Positions 55,773-64,000 of a stretch of DNA of 64,000 bases are shown in pieces. The notes under the pieces were generated by a model. It saw only the letters and a program-made list of their open reading frames with translations. It had not been told where the DNA came from and searched no databases. Every line of letters starts with the position of its first letter. Within the stretch, counting starts at the first letter, position 1. The translations under genes were made by a program, and so were the position numbers. Source of the stretch: Pogostemon cablin (lineage: Eukaryota > Streptophyta > Magnoliopsida > Lamiales > Lamiaceae); NCBI GenBank assembly GCA_023678885.1, contig CM042965.1, positions 32,841,777 through 32,905,776 on the forward strand. The letters are read 5' to 3'.

Positions 55773-57037
55773 TTTTCAGGTTTACTTTTGGTTTCTCTGA
55801 TTCATCTCATCTCTCATTCTTCTTTTTATCTTTACAGGTTGGGGTGTGATATTGTGTGAGTGACATGTACTTGATATTGTGATCTTGTATAACTGATTTG
55901 AATGGGATATGGATTTCTGTGCATTCATGTTTTCATGTGTTTATTTCATTGAGAAGAGCATGTATATTTGATAAGTATGTGGAATTTATGTTGAATTGAT
56001 TTCGATTATGTGCTATGAGGAGTACTAGGATTCTATTACCTATGTGAGGATTTGAGCCTGTATCATGATTGATCATGATAGTTTATTCTTGAGAGAATCA
56101 TCTATATAAACGTATTCTAGAACTTGGCTTGGCGTCTTGTGTGAAACTTACAATTGATAAAATATTAGGACATGATCTTAGGCCGTTCTTGATTAATTGA
56201 GTCACTTAGCCGAATTTTACCTTTCCTAATGATCATATAAACCTTCGGTAGCCCCGTTTGAGCCATTAAAGCTTTTTCTTTGGTAGCCGAAGTAAATAGC
56301 CTTATGAACCTTTACTTGAGCTTTGTAAATTCCCTATTCATTGGTAGAGAGAGTTGAGGTGATTGAGTGTTGCAAGAAGAAAAAGGAAGATGGAATGAAG
56401 TTGAGTAGAATGGAAAGCATGGTTAAATTTTGTTAAGGGTAGTACTTGAAACTGGTACCCCGAATTGCTTATGATAAGCAGCCGATCGATGATTGAGAAG
56501 AAGGGTAGTGCCTAAAACCAGTACCCTAGTCGTCAAAAGAAGAACAATGTTGATGCAAGGAAAAGAAGGAAATTCGAAAATTGCGAGTGCAAGAGAAGAA
56601 TTGGAGGAGAATGAAGAGATAAAGAACCTCCAAGGTAACTCTCTACTAGTGTTTGAGTCACTATATCCAAATATTTCCTACCCTTTCCAAAGAGCCAACA
56701 TTACAACCCAAAGACAAGTCCTTTGTGATCCTAGTAATAAGTTGATTGTGAGTTGATTTTTGAGACCTTTGCCAAGCTTATGGTTACGCGTGAATATAGA
56801 TTGAATATGAGCGTTTATACTATCCTATGAAGTGCCTCACGCACTTGAGTGAGAGAGTAAATTTATCTTGTGAGCTTGATGACTTAGTACTCCGAATGGT
56901 GTGTGATTGAGTGATGTTTTGCATAAATGATATGTATGATGCGAGCTATACTTGTTTGAATTAATGAGATTGCATATGTAATATCTGTTGTACTTGGACT
57001 TAGTGAATTATACACGACTCCTGTGGTTTGTATTGGT
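55773..57037 (+). other. E5 3' untranslated region
   Basis: No credible ORF. Contains two copies (56437-56460 and 56503-56526) of the GGTAGTGCC, then AAACTGGTACCC motif shared with E1 and E3, and CTAGAACTTGGCTTGGCGTC near 56115. Confidence 0.65.
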
Positions 57038-57072
57038 TGCCTCGGGACGAGCAACATGTAAGTTTGGGGGTT
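57038..57072 (+). other. Hairpin and polypurine tract of E5
   Basis: GTTGC-CTCGGGACGA-GCAAC (near 57036-57055) and then AAGTTTGGGGGTT (57060-57072) before the LTR. Confidence 0.75.
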
Positions 57073-58750
57073 TGATGAGTGTGTAAATTCACAAGTTTAG
57101 CATCATGTTTTGTGCTAGTTTTGGAGAGTTTTGAAGGTGAAATAGGTGGAAAACCTATATATATTGTGAATAAGCATGAATCAGGTGTTAGAGAAGCTAT
57201 TTTAGTGGTTTTGATAGATAAATCGGAGAGGAAGTGTCAAGAATCGAAGAGACGGAGTCGAAGCCATGCGAACCGCCCAAGAAAAGGTGGGTTCGACCTG
57301 GTTGGAGAAGGGTTCGACCTCTCCAGCAGCTCGAACCAGCATCGTGAAGTCTCCAGAAGGAGGTTCGACCACGACTCAAGGGGTTCGATCTGTCTATCAG
57401 GTCGAACCGAGGTCGAACCAGTTCGTGAAGAAGAGGATTCGACCACGACGTGTGGGTTCAACCTGCCAGTCGGTCGAATCGGGAGCGAAAATTGTCCAGG
57501 GTGCGGTTCGACCTGTGGTTCGACCAAAGAAGGAGTGGTTCGACCTGTGCAAGAGGTCGAACTAAGTACAGAAATTGTCCAGAAGCATGGTTCGACCTGT
57601 GGTTCGACCTGCGGCCTCTGGTTCGACCTGTTTGCTGAAGTCGAACCAGCATCGCGGAAACTTACCTTATCCGGATTTTCGAGGCCTAAACGCGTGAGAA
57701 CACTTGAAAAGCCAATTCCAAGCCCTAGAGACGTGATTACAAGTATAAAAGAAGGCTCATGCAGTCCAAAGAAGAAGCTTTTGATCGAGAAACGTAGAAG
57801 GAGACATAGAGTTGGAGAGGAGGCGATCTTCCACCATCCGGAGGGCTGTGACAGAGGTTCCGCTGGAAGGTTCAAGTAAGATTGGCCTATCTAATCATGA
57901 TTGTTCTTAGATCAATCATGGGCTAGAGCCACTTCGGTAGTTCTAGGGTTATGAAAGTTTCATGAGTTGATTCATCTTTCGTGTGTATACTCCGTACAAC
58001 ACTACTTGTGGTTTATTTTATATAAGATTGTGCGTTTTTAATCCATACTCATAGTTGTTTTGTGCATCAATAATCGTTGTGTAGAGTCTGAATACATAAC
58101 ATGGTTATTGGTTGAGTGCGTTCACTGTTGAGCAGGGTTTATCGTTATAATTCTAAGTGAAGGGATTCCGAAATTTTATTAGAACTATCTTATATGAATA
58201 CTTGTCAATTGAATCATATTCGGGTTAATAAGTAGGATAAAGAGTATAACTTTATAGTACATATAAAGGGAGATCAAATCGGGTTAGAGTACTAAGTGCA
58301 CGGGAAATAATTGATTATGATAGTACCTAGGAAGGGGGGTAAAGTATACATCTTACTCCAAGGATATTCACACGTGATACACGCATGTTTACTTGTGTCT
58401 ATAGAGTAGATGTGTATGGCTTAGTGATGCGTCCATATTCCACAAGGCAGAGTCGGACATTGACACACGAGAGTATGAATTAATAAGTGAAACTGGATGA
58501 CCTGACGAACTACCTCTCATCTTACTTGATCACAACCTACTCTCTTTTCTATTGTTATTTCGATTAATAGTACCTACACAATTTCAATACCATATTTCCA
58601 ACATAGTCTTAGTTTACTAGATAATAATTAAACTGATATTTATCCGTCCCTTGGGTTCGATAATAACTTGGTCACCTTCGAAACTACAACTGATATCCTT
58701 AACAACTTGGGGATTATTAAATTGTGTGTTGAGACATACGGATCAAGTCA
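57073..58750 (+). repeat. E5 3' LTR
   Basis: Colinear with 45178-46855 without length change. TATA box at 57744-57751, palindrome array at 57290-57647. Confidence 0.95.
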
Positions 58751-58755
58751 ATCAC

Positions 58756-59638
58756 CAAAGGAAGAAATGAGATTCAATTGGATCCAATCCAAGGGAGTTT
58801 TCATTCCAACTTTGTGTTAATCCTATAGTTTACTATGATTTGTAAGGTTTCTAATGTCTGTGTTAAGGATCTTAGGAAGATTATAGGCTAATCTCCCTTG
58901 TGAGATTAGCAACATGGGAGTTGTTGGATAATTTTGGAGATTTGTATATTTGAATTCATATGTTGATTGGATCTATGATTTTCTATTATTGATTATTAAT
59001 TGCTTGATTTGTATTGATGATTTGTGTGTTTAATTGTTCTAGATATGTGATTAGATTGAGAAATCAATTATATGCTTAGGATAATTGAGTGAATCATTTC
59101 ATCAAACACTTCATGACCATTATAAATTGTAAAGAGATTGAGAAATCCTTTATTATTTAGAACCCATTGATAGAACACATAATTTATTAGATTGAGAAGT
59201 CAATAGATCATGTGAAGGGACTCTTAATTGAACTTAGTACCAAGTTGGAATTGTTTACTTGAGAACTAACATTGGAGCTATTTGATATTCATATCATATC
59301 CATCTCGAGAGAGTTTAGGTGATCTTAGCGTTGGCCCTTAGTCTTCAATCCATGATACATATGAACTTGATGCATAATTCCTAGAGTTACCACTTCTTGA
59401 TTGTTGTTAATCTCACTTCTACTCAATTTGGTAAACCACTTTCGATCCATCCATCTTTCTCGTTTGATTATTGCTTATTTGCTTTGATTTAATTTCTTGT
59501 TTGATCCTCAACCTCTATTGATGATTTGTCTCTATAAAATTACGATAAACGTGATCTCGCTTAAGCTCTAGCATCGATCTCCCTGTGGTTCAATAAATTC
59601 TTGAATTGATCAACCCGACTACAAGTTATGGCTAATCA
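58756..59638 (+). repeat. E4 3' LTR, second part
   Basis: Continues the E4 LTR after E5 and matches 33104-33994, ending CTAATCA. CTTAC (59639-59643) is the E4 target duplication. Confidence 0.92.
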
Positions 59639-59643
59639 CTTAC

Positions 59644-60262
59644 AGATATGCAAGAGTGTAGAATCATCAAAGTAGTAGAGGGAGCCGCGGAGGAGAGCTT
59701 GCCTTTGATCATGTCTAAGGATCCTGTGGAAAAAAGCCGAAGCAAACTCCTTGCTTTTCTTTCTACTAATTTTGATGACAGGTATGATGAGCTTTCTAAT
59801 GGGTATATTGAATACTTACATAAATCTAATTGCAGGGTTTTAGGAAGAAAGGTTAAGCCGACTACTGCGAGCCTCAAGGTTGTAAGTGTAAGAGAAACAG
59901 CACCTTTGAAGGTGGGGGAGGATGTCGTAGTTAAGGTTGAGAAGAAGGATGTCGACAAAGGAAGAATAGATGATGCCTACTTGAAGCCTCCTAATATACC
60001 ACCGGATACCCACAGATTTGAAAGTTCTTTATCTCTTTCTTTATTTTGTGATCAATTTTATCCTAACTTTGATCTTGATGGTGATAGGAATGATTCTAAA
60101 ATTGAATGGAAGATTGACAGGAATGACATGAGAAATCTTGAGAAAGGAGATTCTACTAATCATATGGTACCTATGAAAGGTAAGGTGGAGAGTGTGGATG
60201 ATAAGAGGGGGAGAAAGTATTGGAAGGTGAAGATGAAAGAGGATCGCCCTCTTAATCAGTAG
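59644..60262 (+). pseudogene. C-terminal part of the E3 gag-protease frame, with domain shared with E1
   Basis: It resumes the frame broken by E4 (MQECRIIKVVEG, LIMSKDPVE) and stays open to TAG at 60260-60262. The first 70 residues match the protease-reverse transcriptase linker of E5. Then, where E5 continues into reverse transcriptase, the frame passes through FESSLSLSLFCDQF into about 60 residues starting DSKIEWKID and ending KMKEDRPLNQ. These match the E1 C-terminus (DSEFKWKID to QDRPVIQ). The domain is highly charged, about one third Lys, Arg, Asp or Glu. No known family was recognised. Confidence 0.78.
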
Positions 60263-60279
60263 TCTACGTATTCTGCATT

Positions 60280-60310
60280 CCGTCGTGACTCTCCGACATT
60301 AAACATGAGT
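60280..60310 (+). other. Conserved post-stop motif of E3
   Basis: CCGTCGTGACTCTCC followed by GACATTAAACATGAG, 17 bp after the stop. Confidence 0.7.
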
Positions 60311-60411
60311 GCTTGTTGGGGGGCTTTCCCTCCTGTTTTATTGCTTTAATGTTTTTGTTTGGTGTAGGAAATTTTATTTGGTGCTTCTTCGCCTATGATT
60401 TTCACTTTTTG

Positions 60412-60452
60412 CAAACTTAGTTTCTCACTTAGTTTGAACTAAGTTTGGGGGG
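60412..60452 (+). other. Conserved stem with G run, E3
   Basis: CAAACTTAG, 18 nt, CTAAGTTTG then GGGGGG. A perfect 9-bp stem. Confidence 0.7.
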
Positions 60453-60763
60453 TGGACTTGCATCCCAATGTCTTGAAGCCCGAGGTAAGTTTTCTTTCAC
60501 TTGTGTGTGATGCTTGGAGGTTGATTTTTTTTAGAATTTTTGGAATTTATTTCGAATGTTTAAATTTTTTTTGCAACTTTCCAAGTGTTTAGTTTTGTTA
60601 TGTTTATTTTTCCTAGATTTGGTGTAATTAATTTTTGATTGACTTTTTTAGTTTTCCTGATGATATTACTGATGAATTAAGTGTATTTGAGCATGAATTG
60701 GATGAAAATTTGAAGAAATAGGTGAAAAAGTTCGAAAAAGCACCCAAGTGAGAAATTGAGAGG

Positions 60764-60990
60764 TGCACAACTCGTGCCGTATAGGCGCACGAGTCGTGCC
60801 GAAGCTGATAGGGCAGGAATGCAAGGCGTGCCGCCCAGCACTGGTGCTGGTGGCCGGCACGAGTTGAGGAAGGAGAGCGCACGACCTGCCAAGGAATATG
60901 GCACGATTCGTGCCACTTGGTGCTGCAGCGCGCCAAATGTCGATAGGTAAGGTGGCACGACCCATGCTATATGCTGGCACGAGTCGTACT
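60764..60990 (+). repeat. Palindrome array after the coding region of E3
   Basis: GCACGAGTCGTGCC, GGCACGAGTTG, GGCACGATTCGTGCC and GGCACGAGTCGT units. This is the third location of the E3 palindrome. The overlapping ORFs on both strands are by-products. Confidence 0.82.
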
Positions 60991-62320
60991 GAGGTAGTGC
61001 GTGGGTCCAGGTAAGTCTTCAGATTCAAATTTTTGGGTCAGTTTACACTTTTGATTTGTATTGTGGGGGAGATTATCTAGTAGTTGAGGTATTTACGTTT
61101 GGGTTTCTGGTTGTGTGCTTAAAATAATCTTATTTGTTAGATTTCTGCCAGAAATTCATATGCTCTTGAAATTGACGAAAGAAGTGTACTTTAATTATAT
61201 TGTGGTATGAAGTTCTATATGTACTTATGAGACATTGATTATTATGGAGAATGCTCTGTTACTTAGAAACCCATGTGAGATTTTGAGCCTTTAGATCATG
61301 TACATAAACACATGATTTATTTCTGGTGAGTATCATTCTTATGTGTGTATTCTAGAACTTGCCTTTTTGTCTTACTTGAGACCGCGTGTTATGTTAGATA
61401 ATGGGAGATGATCTTAGGCCATCTTTGATTTTTTTGAGTCACTTTGCTAAATAATTTCCTACCAAATAATTTTATATCCGTAGTTAGCCCTGTTGAGCCT
61501 AAAAGCCTAATTTCTTTGGCAACCTACGAAGATAGTCACTTTGATATCTTATTTGAGCCTTAAATTCTTAATTTTAGTGGAGAATTAAATGTTGTCAAAG
61601 TGTGTGAGTTGATTTTCATGGAGTTTGGAGGGAATAAAATATTTGGAGCTGTACAAGTGATTATGCGCTGAAAAGTATGAGCTGAAAATAAATTACTTAG
61701 GGGTAGTGCCCGAAACTGGTATCCCAAAATGTTAGAGGTAGTGCCCAAAACTGATACCTCAAGAAAAGAAAAAGAAAGGAAAGGAAAAAAATGGTTGAGC
61801 TTGAAGGAAGGGAGAGAAAAAGGAATTAGAAGAGCATGAAGCTGGATAGCCTTGAAGTGTAAAAATCTGCAGTACAAAAGATCTCCAGATTTAATTCTCG
61901 ACTAATTGAGTTACTTTGCCCATATGTTTCCTACCTTTACCAAAGAGCTAACATTACATCCTAGTAAAAGTCCTTTTTGATCCCATTATCGAATCATACT
62001 TTTAAGTGGTGGAGAGTTTGAGACGTTTGACAAGCTTATGGTTACACATGTACTTGAATTGAATTTGAGCGTAAACACCATACCCCATAAGTGTACATCT
62101 TTTACACTTGAGTGAGAGTGATATACTTCCCGTGAGAAAAATTGATAGAGCATTCTAATTGGTAGTAATTGTCTTAACTTGTGTGCTATGAATGAATTAT
62201 TGCATGTAATTAGAGTTGCATGACCGGAGTTAATGAAATTGTGTTGAATGGCCGAGTGTCGTATTTCTTATTTTCCCTTAGATTTACACACTATCTTTCT
62301 TCTTCTTTGTTCTTTTTCAT
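60991..62320 (+). other. E3 3' untranslated region
   Basis: No env-position ORF. Contains two copies (61701-61725 and 61736-61760) of the GGTAGTGCCCGAAACTGG motif, and CTAGAACTTGCCTTTTTGTC near 61350. Much of it aligns with the E1 3' UTR in reverse orientation. Confidence 0.65.
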
Positions 62321-62356
62321 TGTTCGAGGACGAACAACATCTTAAGTATGGGGGTT
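62321..62356 (+). other. Hairpin and polypurine tract of E3
   Basis: TGTTCG-AGGA-CGAACA is a perfect 6-bp stem with a 4-nt loop (62321-62336). AAGTATGGGGGTTT-type tract to 62356 abuts the LTR. Confidence 0.75.
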
Positions 62357-64000
62357 TGATTAGTGTGAAAATCTGCGTGTTGTAGAGTCCGATTTAGCAC
62401 CATTATGTGGGATTTATATCCGTATTTGAGCGTCTTGTGGTAGAATTGCATAACTTTATGTTTTAGATGCATGTGAGGTGTTATTTCGTATTTTTAGGTG
62501 GAAAATAAGGTGAAAAGAGAAAAAACGGTGAAGGCACGCAAGCTGTGCCGACCAGCACGACCAGTGCCATTTTGCATGAGTCGTTTCATACTCAAATTTT
62601 CCAATATTTCTTTATATGGTTGGAAATCTAAGGAAAAGAGGATTGCATGACCGCAAATATCACCTCAATCCAAGATCGGATGAAGAAGTTATGAGCAAAA
62701 TCGTGAGGTCGCGCAGACTGCCGACGAGCGGCACGATCCGTGCGGGGGGGGGGGGACGACACGACCCGTGCAAGGACAGCACGACTCGTGCCAAGCTTGG
62801 CACGACTCGTGCAGCTTCACAGCTAGGCCCGATATCATTTTTTGGCTTTTTCTGGCCCGTTTGTGTTTTTAACGCGAAAAATCCCACTTTTAAGTAAAAA
62901 TTCGGGATTTTCTAGCCTTCAACTTTAAAAGGAACCCTCCTAAATCTCCATAACTCTTCATACCCTTTCATAATTCATCACCCCATCCACCCATCCCTGG
63001 GAATTCGTCAGTATTGCTTACTTGAGAAGGAGAACAAGAAGGTTCAGAATCACGGAGGAGAGAACGGAGGATCGCACCATTCTTAGGGTTATTCTTGTTC
63101 TTTCTTTCTTAATTTTTAATATGCTTTCATACCTAACCATGTGTGTTGCCTGTAACACCATGGGCTAGTACTTCTTGGATAGCGCTAGGTTTGAAGGTTA
63201 AGTTGTTTTGAATTGATGATCTAGACTTAAGGTTGGATATCTGCAGTATACTTATTCCTTTATTAATACTTTGATTTGAGACTTATATTTTTGTCTTATA
63301 TGATCTGTCCTTATTCATGGGTATGTCATTGTCCTATGCATGTTCCTGATTATTGTTTGTGTCATAGAAGTGATTATATTTGTCAACCTGTTATGCGTAA
63401 AGGGGATCTAACCATATAACTTTTATTCATTAGAATAATTAAAACTCGACACCTAATATATTTATTAATTATCATTCTAGAGGATTTGGTTTCTTAAATT
63501 ATTAGGTGAGAATTGAGGTTTAATTCTTAAGTACCTATAAAGGGAAGTTTAGTGCACTAGCCTTTAATGGAATTTTGCATGAAGTACCTAGAAAGGGAGT
63601 AGGGATTACTCTTCTGCATTTGAGGGTTTAAACCAGATTTATGTGTTAAGTTTACTTTAAAAAAGGGATTTAACATAATTTAGTGATTGCTCTCATAAGA
63701 ACTGCAGGCTGATTGTCTAGTGATTTGATTTGACCAACTTAACTTTATTTCCTAGTGCTGTATGTCTTCTCTCTTGAATACTTTCCTTATTTAATTAATT
63801 GTTATTTTATTATTTTTAGTAATTATTTTCTACATAGTTAATTTAGGTAATTCTCTTTATAAACCACCAGATTTGTTTTAAATTATAATAGTCATAATTA
63901 GATTAAATAGTAGATCTATAATTATCTCTTGGGTACGATATTATTTTTACTTGGTCACACATGGAACTACAATTGATTCCCTACACTTGGGGACACGCAA
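62357..64000 (+). repeat. E3 3' LTR, cut by the window end
   Basis: Matches 28040-29676. About 16 bp are missing at the right edge. Palindrome array at 62533-62813, including a run of nine to ten G near 62745 not present in the 5' LTR. Confidence 0.9.

Larger units (their letters stand above)
45178..58750 (+). mobile_element. E5: nearly intact Athila-like element
   Basis: LTRs of identical length (1678 bp), exact ATCAC target duplications (45173-45177 and 58751-58755), perfect tRNA-Asp-type primer site, polypurine tract, long gag-pol frame and env-position ORF. Only three lesions were found in gag-pol and two stops in the env-position ORF. By eye the LTRs differ at about 25-30 sites (1.5-2%). 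This is the youngest insertion in the nest. Confidence 0.95.
32368..59638 (+). mobile_element. E4: full-length but decayed Athila-like element, interrupted by E5
   Basis: 5' LTR 32368-33994, primer site, gag, protease, reverse transcriptase, RNase H, integrase, spacer with palindromes, env-position ORF, 3' UTR and polypurine tract. The 3' LTR is split by E5 into 44533-45177 and 58756-59638. It carries multiple frameshifts and stops, so it no longer encodes a complete polyprotein. It is nested in E3. Confidence 0.92.
28040..64000 (+). mobile_element. E3: non-autonomous Athila-like element (gag-protease), split by E4 and cut by window end
   Basis: 5' LTR 28040-29692, primer site 29695, gag and protease 29901-32367, then E4 (32368-59638). 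It resumes at 59639 with the rest of the coding frame to 60262, a 3' UTR, a polypurine tract and the 3' LTR from 62357 to the window end, which is about 16 bp short of complete. No reverse transcriptase or integrase is present on either side of E4. Coding and non-coding layout match E1, although the LTR and palindrome sequences differ. Confidence 0.9.

Overview
The window is plant nuclear DNA. The evidence is five LTR retrotransposons of the Ty3/gypsy Athila/Tat type with tRNA-Asp-like primer binding sites, Stowaway-type MITEs with CTCCCTCCGTCCC ends and TA duplications, hAT and Mutator-like elements, a Helitron with the plant-type 3' hairpin and CTAG end, and plant telomere-like TTTAGGG runs. 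It reads like AT-rich heterochromatin of a eudicot. The species cannot be fixed from sequence alone. I see no intact host gene, tRNA or rRNA.

Layout. 189-9218 is E1, a complete minus-strand element with TATAC target duplications that encodes only gag and protease. 9224-22401 is an AT-rich mosaic: Helitron helicase remnant, minisatellites, several Stowaway-type MITEs (one nested in another), an hAT element (14223-15377), a Mutator-like element with a GC-rich insert (15422-16703), an AAT-rich tandem array, and a Helitron candidate (17632-20816) carrying two hAT-like repeats and a MITE. 22402 to the window end is a four-deep nest. E2 (minus strand, non-autonomous) has its 5' LTR interrupted by E3 (28040 to beyond 64000, gag-protease only). 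E3 is interrupted just after its protease by E4 (32368-59638, full gag-pol plus env-position ORF, decayed). E4's 3' LTR is interrupted by E5 (45178-58750, almost intact, 1678-bp LTRs, ATCAC duplications).

How the parts relate. E4 and E5 carry the full set of domains: gag, protease, reverse transcriptase, RNase H, integrase and a downstream ATHILA-type ORF. E1 and E3 lack reverse transcriptase and integrase, but their gag-protease frame ends in a shared C-terminal domain. E2 has only a gag-related ORF of about 450 codons. The non-autonomous elements presumably use enzymes supplied by relatives such as E4 and E5.

The most unusual signal is a set of non-coding features shared across these divergent elements. 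(1) Arrays of short palindromes recur at up to three fixed positions (U3 of the LTR, gag-protease linker, spacer after pol), with a different palindrome per family. (2) A CAAACTTA/TAAGTTTG stem followed by a G run lies after the last pol-side stop in all five. (3) A hairpin lies directly before the 3' polypurine tract in all five. (4) A motif of about 30 nt after the stop, and a duplicated 3' UTR motif, are shared by E1, E3 and E5. All alignments were made by eye.
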